The notes under the pieces are model-generated. The model was not told the DNA's origin, made no database searches, and was given only the letters and a program-made list of their open reading frames with translations. A DNA stretch of 64,000 bases from a virus. Below are positions 44,022 to 52,714 of this stretch, in pieces (positions within the stretch are counted from its first letter, which is position 1; each line of letters begins with the position of its first letter). The position numbers were made by a program, and so were the translations under genes. The stretch spans positions 62,001 through 126,000 of the IMG/VR virus record IMGVR_UViG_3300036770_002724, one strand, 5' to 3'.

Positions 44022-46456
44022 TGAGCCGCACGCATTTGACTCGACGCCCTATCACCGTACTGGAATCCGTCCGTCGGGGCAGCCTCCTTGTCTCCTCGGA
44101 AAAAGCTCGCCGTGACAAGGAGCGGATGCGCCCTGAGTCGGGCAACGTCCTCGGTATCGGACGGGTCGTCAATCTCGACTACGAGGAGTTCTTCGTCACC
44201 CTGAAGATCGTCGGCGGGAATTCCGTGGACTCTGTCCGGGTGCCCGTTCCTATGACCTTCCCTGGTGCTGGGAACCGGCATTTCTTTGGGGCTCTCCCCC
44301 AGATCGGGGACTACTGCGTTGTCGGCTGGATGAACCAAGAAAGCAGTCAAAAGTCGGATCGGTCTCCCGTCATCTTGGCCTGGCTACTCCCCGGCATCTT
44401 CCCGGGCCGTGACTGGGTCACGACGGCGGAGTTTGAGAAGGACGAGTTCGACATCGAGTCCCCCAAAGACAAGGCTCTCTTTGACGGGATCTTCAATCCG
44501 ATTCGACACAAGCTACGGCACATCCAGCCGGGAAACATCGTCGGCTCCTCGGCCCAAGGCTCTGACCTCGTGCTCGACGAAGGCGTGATCTTGGCGAACC
44601 GGCGAGGTAACGAGTTCCGTCTACGGGACCAAGATCAAGCGGCGGTCACTCGCGCCCTTCAGCGATTCGACGCCTTGGCGGGTGTTCGGGCCTATCAGGG
44701 CATGGTCCAGCGGGACGCGACGCTGCTCGCCCCGTACATGGTGTCCGACAGCTACCAGTGGGATGCTAAAGAACAGATGATCGGGGATGACCCGGTTCGC
44801 CAATCTCAGCTTCCCCTCGACGCTCGCGCACCCAAAGGCTTCCTGACACCTGCGGGAGTCCTCCGCAAATCCCCCCAACTTGGGACAGCGGATCAACCTT
44901 CCGCGACCTTGAGTCGTCCTCGTCTGCCCTTGGACCGTGACCTCGACCCCTATGAGTTTCTTCAGCGCGGCGGCTTCATTGACTCGACAGGTTTCGTTGT
45001 AGATGACAAGCACCTCCCAACGGCTCTGTATGGTGGCAAGCCCATCCTGCGGGTCGCCGCACAGACCCGCGCCAATCCGGTCTTGGACCCAGATGCTCCG
45101 ACCCTGACCGAATACCGGGTCGAAGTCACGCACACGTCGGATGGCCGTCTCCCGGTTACTGAGCAGACCGACCTCTTTGACGCGGAACGTCTGCCGGGGG
45201 TCAATCCTTCGAGCATCCAGGGATTGCCGCCCAACATGCCCTTCATCGAATGGGTCATGGGCAGCGTGGTCGGCAACGATCCGTTCAGTCAGACAGGTCG
45301 AGCCAAGTACGGCTTGCCCCTGAAGGCCATCATCTTCGAGGGGGACCGTCCGGTCCCTAGACTCGAAGCCATTCCCCTCCCTCGGAACGCAAACAACCAG
45401 ACGAAGCCTGTATCCCTGGGGGACCATGCCGCTACCCTGTTTCGCCTCTCTCCCATAGCGGGAGGGGCGGACACCTTCTGGTCCGTCAACAAGAAAGGTC
45501 AAATGCGGGCTTCTCTCGGAGGCCCTGCTGCGGAAAACTCCCTTGAGGCTTATCTCCAAGGAGGGCTCAAGCTGGGGGTCGCTGGAAAGTTCGACATCCT
45601 GCTGAACGGCCACATTGGCTTTCGGACGCTCGGGAAGTCGAGCATGAACTTCACGGCAGATGACGGGTCCGTCGTCATCTACGGTGGAGGTCCGGTCAAA
45701 GACGCCTCCGCGATGGGCGAACGTCTCTTCGGCTCGGGCGGTGGCGAAGGCGCCCTCCCTGCGGTGAAGATCGAAGCCCGGACGAACACGCTGATCACGT
45801 CGGGAAAGACCACGACCGTCCAAGGGAACATCGTAGACGTCCAGGGGCCTTCGGTTCGTTTGCGGGCGAATCAGGACATGGCCCTTGAAGCCGTGGACCG
45901 CATCGGCATGAGCACAGAGACGCTCAGTGTCGCGGTCAACGGGAAGGCGTCGGAGACGTTCAGCGGCCCGAAGAACCTGCTACCGACGAACGGAGCCCTC
46001 CACGAACGGACCTACGTCCACTTGCTCGCTGGGACGTGCGAGAGCGTGACCTATGCTCTCGGAAGCCGGGAGGAGACCTTCGTCCTCGGAAATCACGATA
46101 CGACGATTCTCGTGGGGAACCTGTCGTACACGACTTTGGCCGGGACGTACACGGCGAGAGCGGTCACGTCGAGCATGGAGCTAGGCCCGACCGGAGTAGC
46201 CGGAACGGCGCTCGCGGGCAACGTGACGCTCCAGGCAGTCGCAGGAGCGGCGGTGATGACGGGGCTGACCTCGGCTAGCCTCGTGGCGACCGCCGGTCCT
46301 GCGGTCGTCCGGGGTTCTACTAGTGTCTATCTAGGGGCGCCCGTCGTCGGGACGGAGTTCGGCGGCATCCTGTCCTCGGGGACTCGCGAGCCCTTCACGA
46401 ACTTGCCCTTCGCGACCTGGGGCCTCGGGAGCCCGACGCATATCCTCGGCGTGTGA
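44018..46456 (+). CDS. Baseplate central spike protein (gp5/VgrG-like)
   Basis: An 812-residue protein. Residues 45-130 (NVLGIGRVVNLDYEEFFVTLKIVGG ... VPVPMTFPGAGNRHFFGALPQIGDYCVVGW) form an OB-fold like the gp5 N-terminal domain. Residues 490-700 have short beta repeats typical of spike helices (SSMNFTADDGSVVIYGG; SVRLRANQDMALEAVDRIGMSTETL), then Thr/Val/Gly repeats to the end. No lysozyme domain is visible; the hydrolase function may sit in the upstream protein. The last 62 bp overlap a convergent minus-strand gene. Confidence 0.8.
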   Translation: MMSRTHLTRRPITVLESVRRGSLLVSSEKARRDKERMRPESGNVLGIGRVVNLDYEEFFVTLKIVGGNSVDSVRVPVPMTFPGAGNRHFFGALPQIGDYCVVGWMNQESSQKSDRSPVILAWLLPGIFPGRDWVTTAEFEKDEFDIESPKDKALFDGIFNPIRHKLRHIQPGNIVGSSAQGSDLVLDEGVILANRRGNEFRLRDQDQAAVTRALQRFDALAGVRAYQGMVQRDATLLAPYMVSDSYQWDAKEQMIGDDPVRQSQLPLDARAPKGFLTPAGVLRKSPQLGTADQPSATLSRPRLPLDRDLDPYEFLQRGGFIDSTGFVVDDKHLPTALYGGKPILRVAAQTRANPVLDPDAPTLTEYRVEVTHTSDGRLPVTEQTDLFDAERLPGVNPSSIQGLPPNMPFIEWVMGSVVGNDPFSQTGRAKYGLPLKAIIFEGDRPVPRLEAIPLPRNANNQTKPVSLGDHAATLFRLSPIAGGADTFWSVNKKGQMRASLGGPAAENSLEAYLQGGLKLGVAGKFDILLNGHIGFRTLGKSSMNFTADDGSVVIYGGGPVKDASAMGERLFGSGGGEGALPAVKIEARTNTLITSGKTTTVQGNIVDVQGPSVRLRANQDMALEAVDRIGMSTETLSVAVNGKASETFSGPKNLLPTNGALHERTYVHLLAGTCESVTYALGSREETFVLGNHDTTILVGNLSYTTLAGTYTARAVTSSMELGPTGVAGTALAGNVTLQAVAGAAVMTGLTSASLVATAGPAVVRGSTSVYLGAPVVGTEFGGILSSGTREPFTNLPFATWGLGSPTHILGV

Positions 46457-46667
46457 CCTGGGGCTCGGGGAACAACCTTCGGTACATGAACCGGGTCGGT
46501 AGATAGGCCAGCCCTAGCGCCAGCGGGACCGGGATCAACAAGGCCATTGGAGGCATCCAGTCGGAGGCTGCGATACCTTGGAGCGAAAGGCCCAAGGTCG
46601 CTCCGAAGACCGCTCCGAAGGTCACGATGACGGTCAAGAACCGAGTCCAGAAATCCAGTGTCCACAT
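46395..46667 (-). CDS. Two-span small membrane protein
   Basis: A 90-residue protein with two membrane segments (FLTVIVTFGAVFGATLGLSL and MALLIPVPLALGLAYLP) and a basic, Arg/Ser-rich C-terminus. GAGGAGGG 6 bp before the ATG supports translation. Its 3' end overlaps the end of the spike gene by 62 bp on the other strand. Holin-like size and topology, but no proof of function. Confidence 0.6.
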   Translation of the reverse strand: MWTLDFWTRFLTVIVTFGAVFGATLGLSLQGIAASDWMPPMALLIPVPLALGLAYLPTRFMYRRLFPEPQVTRRGYASGSRGPRSRRASS

Positions 46668-46668
46668 A

Positions 46669-47712
46669 TCAGACCCTCCTCTGCGCCAGGAACGACGCGA
46701 CGGGCTTCGGCCCCCTCGGGCCTCGAACCGTCTTGTCCTCTGGGTTCTCTGAGTCCGGGTTCACCGGGCGACTCACCGTATCGAGGGGCTTCCGGACCCC
46801 CACTTTCAATCGCGCCCCCTTGTCGATCTTGGTCGTCTCGGTCGGCGTCGTCACCCCTTCGGTCTTTCGACGCGCGATGGCGTCCTGATTCACGGCTCCC
46901 ACGTCCGCCTCTTCGACCCCCGGACGAGTTGCGAGTTCACGACGGCTGACCCAGCCCGTGCGCTCGTGTCGCGAGGGCGGGACGATGAGGACGCCGTCGG
47001 GAGCGGACTCCTGACCGGGCACCATGCTCGACTTAGCTTTCTGCTCGGCAGGCTTCGTCTCAGACGGCTTTTCCGTAGGCTTTTCGGACCCTTCCGTACC
47101 CTCCGCCGCTTTCGGCGGAGGGTCTTTGGCGGCGGGCTTCGGTGCGTCCGGGTTCATCTTCTCGTAGACGGTGTCGGCCATCGTCTCTCCCGCGAGAGCC
47201 GTGTACGTCTCGTCGATCAGGTTCCCGACCGTAGCGCCCGCCAACCCGGCTGCGCCTACGGCACCAGCGGCGCCGACGATCTCCGCTACGGTTCCGGCTC
47301 CGGCGATCAGTCCGACCCCTTCCTTGAGGATCGATGAGACGCTGACCGCTTCCTTGATCGCGTTGAAGGCTGCGGCACCTGCTGCGATAGCGGCGTCTCC
47401 GACCTTCGAGCCCAGTTGGTCCCCCATAGAGGGTCGATCACGTCCCGACATAGAGCCCGGCATCGGAACGTCGGATCCGAAGAAGTCTGCCTTACCGCCC
47501 GTCTGGCTCGCGAGCTTCTCGTTGGGGAGCAGATCGCCCTCCCGGTCCACGGGCTTCTTTCCCAGATCGAGTTCCGTCAGTCGGGTCGCCGCCCGATCCA
47601 GTCCGTGGCGCTCGAAACGGTCTACGGGCTTTTGGGCTACAGGCTTCTCGGCCAGGGTCAGGAGATTGGTTGAAAGGGTCGTCTGTCGAACGTCGTTTTT
47701 CGTGATTTTCAT
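46669..47712 (-). CDS. Pro/Lys-rich protein with Gly/Ala hydrophobic core
   Basis: A 347-residue protein; the ATG at 47712 is favoured over a GTG 9 bp upstream because GTGAGG is well placed. Residues about 100-170 are a Gly/Ala-rich hydrophobic stretch (AAIAAGAAAFNAIKEA; AGAGTVAEIVGAAGAVGAAGLAGATVGNLI) able to insert in or cross a membrane. On both sides are charged, low-complexity segments (PAAKDPPPKAAEGTEGSEKPTEKP). This make-up recalls ejection or pore-forming proteins. No family is recognised. Confidence 0.65.
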   Translation of the reverse strand: MKITKNDVRQTTLSTNLLTLAEKPVAQKPVDRFERHGLDRAATRLTELDLGKKPVDREGDLLPNEKLASQTGGKADFFGSDVPMPGSMSGRDRPSMGDQLGSKVGDAAIAAGAAAFNAIKEAVSVSSILKEGVGLIAGAGTVAEIVGAAGAVGAAGLAGATVGNLIDETYTALAGETMADTVYEKMNPDAPKPAAKDPPPKAAEGTEGSEKPTEKPSETKPAEQKAKSSMVPGQESAPDGVLIVPPSRHERTGWVSRRELATRPGVEEADVGAVNQDAIARRKTEGVTTPTETTKIDKGARLKVGVRKPLDTVSRPVNPDSENPEDKTVRGPRGPKPVASFLAQRRV

Positions 47713-47722
47713 GTGTCTCACC

Positions 47723-48184
47723 TCACCGGAGGTACAGGGTCAAAGCTAGGCTCGCCAGGATCATCGTGACCCCACAGAACACTCCACAGGCGAACGCCAA
47801 GGGGGGCCAGGAGGGCAGGTAGGAGCCCGTCGGGATGATCTCCCGACGGCTTCTCTTCATGTTGACGGGAGCTTCGGCCCCCGGAGGAAGACGAGGTGCA
47901 ACCAGAAGTGGAGGTGGCACCTCTTTGACCACACGGCTCGTTTTCCTTGGAGCAGGCGCAGGGACCAAAGTCGGAGTTGGCAGAGGCAGGTTCCTAGCGT
48001 ACTCGGGAACCTCCATGTCTTTGAGCGTCGGCCCTGATGACCTCCAAGAGAAGTCGGCTGGAGGGGGCGGAAGCTCCGCGAAAAGGTCCAAGAGCATGGG
48101 GACCGTATGGACAATCTCAGGTCTCTCCCTTGAGATGTCCCTCGGGTGTACGAGATGTCCAGGTGATGTTTTTGCTCGGTTCAA
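47723..48184 (-). CDS. C-tail-anchored membrane protein
   Basis: A protein of up to 153 residues with a Pro-rich soluble part (LPLPTPTLVPAPAPRK) and one membrane segment at the end (PPLAFACGVFCGVTMILASLALTLYL). The start is uncertain: TTG at 48184 has a GGGAAAGG sequence upstream, while the first ATG is at 48097 with no clear ribosome site. It is 10 bp from the next minus-strand gene and may act with it at the membrane. Confidence 0.55.
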   Translation of the reverse strand: MNRAKTSPGHLVHPRDISRERPEIVHTVPMLLDLFAELPPPPADFSWRSSGPTLKDMEVPEYARNLPLPTPTLVPAPAPRKTSRVVKEVPPPLLVAPRLPPGAEAPVNMKRSRREIIPTGSYLPSWPPLAFACGVFCGVTMILASLALTLYLR

Positions 48185-48362
48185 GGTCGCCTTTCCCTGA
48201 CCCTCGTTTCGGGGGGTCCGTCTGACCCTTGCTACTCGGTTCCGACGGGAACCGACGAGGGCCGCACCGCTTTTAGCGAGCGGGACGCCGACGGAAAGGA
48301 TTGGGTTTTTCGGGCTGCGAGGCGTAACGCGAACGTACAGGGGTGTACGTCCAAGGCTGGAG

Positions 48363-49031
48363 TTACGCTTTCAGGGCATCCAGAAAGCGTCCCAAGGCTC
48401 GCTTACCCGTAGGGGTCGAGAGCCACCGTTCGGCGTAGGGCTTGTCCGGGTCGGGGTGCTCGAAGTCGAGGTCTTGACTCCGCTGCCACACGAGCGAGGT
48501 CGTCTCGAACCCGTAGAACCGGAAGACTTCTTCAAGGTGTTGGGCGACACCCTGCGCGTTCCAATGGAGTCCGCCGACCACGACTCCGAGACGCTTTCCT
48601 CGGAGCGGGTTCGGCTCCCCGTAAGAAACGTGCCGGTTCTCCAGGGTGTTCATCCGCTCGATGATCGACTGAGCGAGGGCGTTGTGGCTTCCCCATCGAA
48701 CGGACACCCCGAAGAGGACCGCGTCGGCCCAGGCGAGTCCGTCGTAGATGACGGGCATCTCATCTTTCCCCCCGTACTTCTCGGGATCCTGTACGGACAG
48801 GTGATGCGCCCAGCATCGGTAGGGACCAGCCTTGGGGTCAGCGCAGTTCTTTTTACCTCCCGCGTAGCAAGAGAGGTTGGGGACGATGTGGAGGTCCGCC
48901 GCATGGACGGTCTTCACCTCCACGTCGAGGTCGGGCTGCGTCTGTAGGGCGACGAGGGCAGCGTCGATCAGGGCGACCGACGTGGACTTCTTGGGGTCGT
49001 GGGTCGTCGTCGAGAGGGCAAGGACGCGCAT
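48363..49031 (-). CDS. Flavodoxin-fold / NADPH-dependent FMN reductase-like protein
   Basis: A 222-residue protein. The start RVLALSTTTHDPKKSTS is the FMN phosphate-binding loop of the flavodoxin-like fold, WADAVLFGVSVRWGSHNALAQSIIERM is the second flavin contact region, and GKRLGVVVGGLHWNAQGVAQHL the third. A cysteine-containing insert (LSCYAGGKKNCADP ... CWAHH) resembles iron-sulfur flavoprotein relatives. It would bind FMN and transfer electrons. Partner and substrate in the phage are unknown. Confidence 0.75.
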   Translation of the reverse strand: MRVLALSTTTHDPKKSTSVALIDAALVALQTQPDLDVEVKTVHAADLHIVPNLSCYAGGKKNCADPKAGPYRCWAHHLSVQDPEKYGGKDEMPVIYDGLAWADAVLFGVSVRWGSHNALAQSIIERMNTLENRHVSYGEPNPLRGKRLGVVVGGLHWNAQGVAQHLEEVFRFYGFETTSLVWQRSQDLDFEHPDPDKPYAERWLSTPTGKRALGRFLDALKA

Positions 49032-49055
49032 CAAAGACCGGAAACTATCGGGCCT

Positions 49056-49232
49056 TTAGGGTCCAGTCCACGAGTCCTTCTGATTTCTTTCGATGATCCG
49101 GGCTCGTTGTCGGAGCGAAGGAATGACGTGGACTCGAATGTGCTCGATCTCCTCGGGTGGCCCATCCTTTTCGGTCAAGGCTTCAAGGAGGTCCGCTGCG
49201 AGATCCCAAGCTCTAGCCTTCATCGACTTCAT
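49056..49232 (-). CDS. Small helical protein, 58 aa
   Basis: Starts MKSMKARAWDLAADLLEAL (a second ATG lies at 49223). It overlaps the end of the helix-turn-helix gene upstream by 20 bp, so it is probably coupled to it. The sequence is charged and amphipathic with no recognised domain. A longer reading to 49280 is less likely because it would overlap the upstream gene more deeply. Confidence 0.5.
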   Translation of the reverse strand: MKSMKARAWDLAADLLEALTEKDGPPEEIEHIRVHVIPSLRQRARIIERNQKDSWTGP

Positions 49233-49731
49233 CAGGGAGGTCATACGCTTTCGGCAGGGGCTTCCCGATGTGTTCGGCATGATTCCGACCTCGGTAGACG
49301 ACTCGACGGATTTGCGCCTCAGTCATTCCGAGCGTTGCGGCGAGCATCGCCCATCGCTTCGTCCCGTGACCTTCGTTACGCAACCGTAGCTCTTCCTGAG
49401 CTACGCGGAGGGCTTCGGCCTTGGGAGTCAGCCCTTTTCGCTCGTGGTCGGTGACGGGGGCGAGCCATCGTCGGATGCTCTGCGCTCCGACTCCTAGACG
49501 GCGAGCGATTTCCTTCTGGTTTAGCCCTTCGAGGGCGAGGTCCAGGGCAGCGATCTCCAGGGCCTCTCGCTTGTACGCCTGACTTCGGATCATGGCGGGG
49601 TCGCGAAGAACAAGGTGGTGGTAGACGGTTCGGGCAGACCGACCTTCGCGCTTCGCGATGCTCGCGGTCGATTCCCCTCCCTGGTAGGCTTCAGCCCACC
49701 GGGAGACATCCTCTTCGGTCACGGCTCTCAT
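49213..49731 (-). CDS. Helix-turn-helix DNA-binding protein
   Basis: A 172-residue protein with two clear helix-turn-helix units, STASIAKREGRSARTVYHHL (21-40) and NQKEIARRLGVGAQSIRRWL (71-90), and a possible third at about 124-150 (GHGTKRWAMLAATLGMTEAQIRRVVYRGRN). The start MRAVTEEDV overlaps the upstream gene stop. Multiple units of this kind occur in transposase-like regulators and terminase small subunits. Which applies is not clear. Confidence 0.7.
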   Translation of the reverse strand: MRAVTEEDVSRWAEAYQGGESTASIAKREGRSARTVYHHLVLRDPAMIRSQAYKREALEIAALDLALEGLNQKEIARRLGVGAQSIRRWLAPVTDHERKGLTPKAEALRVAQEELRLRNEGHGTKRWAMLAATLGMTEAQIRRVVYRGRNHAEHIGKPLPKAYDLPDEVDEG

Positions 49732-50156
49732 TCGGGCTCGTCCAGGTACACGGGATTTGCGCCTTCGGGAAGCGGCTCGACCTTGATCATGGATCGGCCA
49801 ACATAGCCCGTCACCGAATCCCTGTACTCGCATCCGGTACAGCGCACCGCTCCCGACCAAGGGGAGGAGAGCATGAGCCCCTTGGTCCGCTCCAGCCTTG
49901 CGTTGCACCGGGGGCAGTCGAAGCCTTCGGGCGCCGGTTCCCAGGAGATAGAGAAGAGGTTAGTTATCTGGAGCGGGATCGGGTTCTTCAGAGCTTCGAG
50001 AAGCAGCCGCGCTTGTTCGGTGGTGTCCGGCAACCGCTTCTTCAGGCACCACTTGCACGTCACGTCCGTCCAGTCGGCGGACTGTTGAGCGACGGCTTTA
50101 GGGGTGCGACCGCAGATCGGTTCGGCGTCCGGCTTTTCGCGGTAGTGGGTTTTCAT
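49728..50156 (-). CDS. Double zinc-ribbon protein
   Basis: A 142-residue protein with two metal-site pairs: CxxC at CKWC (34-37) preceded by C15, and CPRC (about 80-83) with CTGC (about 105-108). The second set is a typical zinc ribbon. The start MKTHYREKPDAEPICG matches other small phage proteins I have seen. It is coupled to the helix-turn-helix gene by an ATGA overlap, so it could be a nucleic-acid-binding partner. Confidence 0.65.
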   Translation of the reverse strand: MKTHYREKPDAEPICGRTPKAVAQQSADWTDVTCKWCLKKRLPDTTEQARLLLEALKNPIPLQITNLFSISWEPAPEGFDCPRCNARLERTKGLMLSSPWSGAVRCTGCEYRDSVTGYVGRSMIKVEPLPEGANPVYLDEPE

Positions 50157-50171
50157 GTCCTGCCTTTCGGG

Positions 50172-50342
50172 TCAAAGACCGATCTCAACGAAGCCTTCGG
50201 GGAGAGATTCTTCCGACACCCCGCTGAACGAGCACCTAGTACATCCTATGGCGACCCCTTCATCCGGGGGCGTAAGCGGGGTGGATTGAACATCGGACCC
50301 GCACTCCGGACAAGTCTTTGGGATGACGGGAGCGTCGCTCAT
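50172..50342 (-). CDS. Small zinc-finger protein, 56 aa
   Basis: A short protein with CPECG at 11-15 and CTRCS at 34-38, making one four-cysteine zinc site, in a Pro/Glu-rich context. GAGTAAGAGAGAAG before the ATG is a fair ribosome site, and it lies 15 bp upstream of the next gene in the same direction. Another four-cysteine protein follows at 50371, which supports it as a real gene. Confidence 0.65.
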   Translation of the reverse strand: MSDAPVIPKTCPECGSDVQSTPLTPPDEGVAIGCTRCSFSGVSEESLPEGFVEIGL

Positions 50343-50370
50343 CTTCTCTCTTACTCAAAAATCGTCTGTC

Positions 50371-50604
50371 TTACCGCTCGCCCGGCGGATAACATCGAGT
50401 GCAGCCGACGCCAGTCCCATCGACGGGGAACGGGCGAACCGGGGCTCCGCAGAGGTCGCACATCGCGCTAGGAAGCTCAAAGACCTCGGTCGGAGGTCCG
50501 ACCTCAGTACAGGGGTTTCGTTCCCGCTCGGGGAACGGGATCAGGTGTCGGTCCCCGACGAGGGTTCCGAAGGGAGGGGCGGAAGGGAAGTTTCGGTTCG
50601 TCAT
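50371..50604 (-). CDS. Small zinc-finger protein, 77 aa
   Basis: The C-terminal half holds CDLCG (about 49-53) and CTRCY (about 69-73), one four-cysteine site. It resembles the 50172 protein in the second half (GVGCTRC against AIGCTRC), so the two may be paralogues. The first half is Pro-rich. GTAAGAAG precedes the ATG. Confidence 0.6.
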   Translation of the reverse strand: MTNRNFPSAPPFGTLVGDRHLIPFPERERNPCTEVGPPTEVFELPSAMCDLCGAPVRPFPVDGTGVGCTRCYPPGER

Positions 50605-50643
50605 AGCTTCTTACCCGGTCATGTTTGATCAGAAACTGAGATT

Positions 50644-51231
50644 TCACCCCGCCTTCTTTTTCAAGATGAGGGGGCGAGTGAGGTCTCCCGGACGCAATAC
50701 CAAGAAATCCGTGCTGCCGTCAATTTGAAGAAAGTCCGCAGACCTCAGAAGCCCCTCTTCCCAGCAGGCTTGTACGACAAGCTGGTTTTCCATGATTGGG
50801 AGTCCTGCCCAGGTTTTGATGTCCATCCCGCTAGGGATCATCGTCCTGGTGCGGGAGAGCCACGGGGCGATCAGACGGTCGTCCCTCACGACGATGCTAT
50901 GCTGGGATGATCGTATGACGCTTCCAGGTCTCAATCTGAGGTCGTTGCGAAACGAAAGCGGGGTTTCTACGGAAACCCGAATGTCCTCTTCCACCCAGTT
51001 CAGTTCGACTTGTGTGTCCCGGAACTTCGGTACACACAGCCGCACATGGATCTGGTGCATTTCAGCCAGCCTGCTTGGGGCCGTGGCTGATGCGACATAG
51101 GCGTGGACTTCCAAGGCTTCGATCTGGTGAAGAACTTGGATGACTGCCAGAGGGAAAAGCGTTGTCAGGTAGTTGATGACCGTCTTCGTCCGTTCCAGGG
51201 CAACGGCTTCCTTCTGTTCGGCAGGTGTCAT
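50644..51231 (-). CDS. Unknown soluble protein, 195 aa
   Basis: A protein with a hydrophobic helix near the N-terminus (INYLTTLFPLAVIQVLHQIEAL) and a beta-rich remainder (VRLCVPKFRDTQVELNWVEEDIRVSV). No family or catalytic motif is recognised. Its start overlaps the stop of the 51228 gene by 4 bp, so the two are likely translated together. Confidence 0.6.
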   Translation of the reverse strand: MTPAEQKEAVALERTKTVINYLTTLFPLAVIQVLHQIEALEVHAYVASATAPSRLAEMHQIHVRLCVPKFRDTQVELNWVEEDIRVSVETPLSFRNDLRLRPGSVIRSSQHSIVVRDDRLIAPWLSRTRTMIPSGMDIKTWAGLPIMENQLVVQACWEEGLLRSADFLQIDGSTDFLVLRPGDLTRPLILKKKAG

Positions 51232-51500
51232 GGGATTTCTTCCGAACGGATCCGGGCTGCCAGGTCCGACCAGACCTTGTGGTCTTCGGGCCAGCCCAGC
51301 GTCTTACCGACACGGGTTCGCATCTCAAGCTCCTCTTCGATCTCGCGCATGACTTGGAGCCTCATGTCTCGGCTCAAGCAGCCCCGGTATCGCGCGTACA
51401 TCTCCGCGCAAAGAGTCGGCATGTAGGTCGCCCTGCCCATCGAATACCGGATCGTCGAGAGGAGCATGACCCAGAGGTCTTCCAGCGGAACTTCGTTCAT
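51228..51500 (-). CDS. Small conserved-looking phage protein, 90 aa
   Basis: Starts MNEVPLEDLWVMLLSTIRYSMGRATYMP and continues as an acidic helix (REIEEELEMR). The TIRYxxGRxTY pattern is one I recall from other phage small proteins without known function. The longer in-frame reading overlaps the 51539 gene in full and is rejected; the ATG chosen lies 39 bp after that gene's stop. Confidence 0.6.
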   Translation of the reverse strand: MNEVPLEDLWVMLLSTIRYSMGRATYMPTLCAEMYARYRGCLSRDMRLQVMREIEEELEMRTRVGKTLGWPEDHKVWSDLAARIRSEEIP

Positions 51501-51538
51501 TGGAGCGGGTTTCCTTCCGTCAGTGGGGAAGCGTCGGT

Positions 51539-52501
51539 CTAGGACGAGGGCTTCGACTCCCAGGAGTATGCCTCCTGACCGTGGATCGCTACGCGAGCGG
51601 AGACCTTCTGGTCCTCTTGCGGACCCGGACTCGCTTCGTATTGCTTGTGCGCCTCGCAACAAGCCGCGAACTCTGCCTCCAAGACTTCGAGTCGAGGCTT
51701 GGGGTCGAATCCGTCCAGACGCCTGACCATATCCTTGAACTTGTGCTCGTAGTGGAAACGTCGTCCCGCGATGCGAAGGGCCAGGACGAGACGGTTTTCC
51801 GGCGTCATCTCTCGCTGAAGCCTCCAAGCGTCCCACTCCATGATCTCGGCCAGGTCCGAGTCGACCATCGGTCGAGACAGATCGTGGTGGATGTGTTCCT
51901 CGACGAAAAAGGTCCGGACGGGATCGTTCTGGTCTACTCCGTAGAGAGCCGCGACAATCCGGTGAAGGACGTAGGCTTTCGTGAACGCCTCGCTCTTCCT
52001 GAAAAAGCCGTAGCAGGCCCCCTGTAGATCCGCTACGACCTTGTCGAGCCGGGAAAGCTCGCGAAGGAAATCGTCGTCGTATCGACGCAAGGCGTAAGAC
52101 AGACTCTCCGATAGCGCGAATACGTCGTAAACGATCTTACAGACCCGCCCCTCCCGATCCTGGGCGATCAGGGACGACACGCTAAGACCGTCGAAGACGG
52201 GATCGTACTCCCGACAAGAGTCTTCGTTTCGCGAATCGGAGATGTTCCGAAGGATCGCGGCGCTCCAAGGACCGTTCGGGGCCACGACATCGTTCGAGGC
52301 GTCCCCCCCGAAGATCCAGAACCCCGAGTGCCGGTGGTGTCCGATGAAGGCGTACCAGAGCTTGTCGGCTTCCTTTCGGATCGCCTTGAAGTCGGCCCTC
52401 TGATGAGAGGGGATCTTGATCCCCGTCGTGTCGAGGCAATCCTTGATCTGGCGGATCACCTCGTAGATGTTGGAGGTCCGCTCCTCGTTTGACAGCCCCA
52501 T
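51539..52501 (-). CDS. Unknown protein, 320 aa
   Basis: A soluble, mostly helical protein with several aromatic motifs (KLWYAFIGHHRHSGFWIFGGDASND; FFVEEHIHHDLSRPM). The histidine clusters GHHRH and EEHIHHD could bind metal, but I see no complete known catalytic motif. It is the largest gene of the minus-strand run and appears to be co-transcribed with its neighbours. Confidence 0.6.
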   Translation of the reverse strand: MGLSNEERTSNIYEVIRQIKDCLDTTGIKIPSHQRADFKAIRKEADKLWYAFIGHHRHSGFWIFGGDASNDVVAPNGPWSAAILRNISDSRNEDSCREYDPVFDGLSVSSLIAQDREGRVCKIVYDVFALSESLSYALRRYDDDFLRELSRLDKVVADLQGACYGFFRKSEAFTKAYVLHRIVAALYGVDQNDPVRTFFVEEHIHHDLSRPMVDSDLAEIMEWDAWRLQREMTPENRLVLALRIAGRRFHYEHKFKDMVRRLDGFDPKPRLEVLEAEFAACCEAHKQYEASPGPQEDQKVSARVAIHGQEAYSWESKPSS

Positions 52502-52527
52502 ATGATCCTCTGATCCTCAGATCGCGA

Positions 52528-52674
52528 TCAGCGAAGGAAAGGCCCGACCTCGTAGGCGAGGAGGCAGGCCACGGCTACGGCCAGCCCCAGCAGGGCAGAC
52601 AAAGCCATGTTGAGGAGGACCGGCTCGCGGTCCTCGACCTCGATCTTCGACTGGCGGTTCATGTGGCGGTTCAT
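52528..52674 (-). CDS. Small single-span membrane protein, 48 aa
   Basis: Residues 1-20 are hydrophilic (MNRHMNRQSKIEVEDREPV) and residues 21-43 are one membrane segment (LLNMALSALLGLAVAVACLLAYEV). AGGAGAGAGCGACC precedes the ATG. Single-span proteins of this size are common in phages, sometimes as lysis regulators. Its function is not shown. Confidence 0.6.
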   Translation of the reverse strand: MNRHMNRQSKIEVEDREPVLLNMALSALLGLAVAVACLLAYEVGPFLR

Positions 52675-52714
52675 GGTCGCTCTCTCCTTACTCGATCTGG
52701 GGGTGGAAGGGATG

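Noticed and set aside
46327-46665. Alternative minus-strand ORF overlapping the two-span membrane gene
   Set aside because: The other frame has the ribosome site and two clean membrane segments; this one is Arg/Asp-rich and overlaps the spike gene more deeply.
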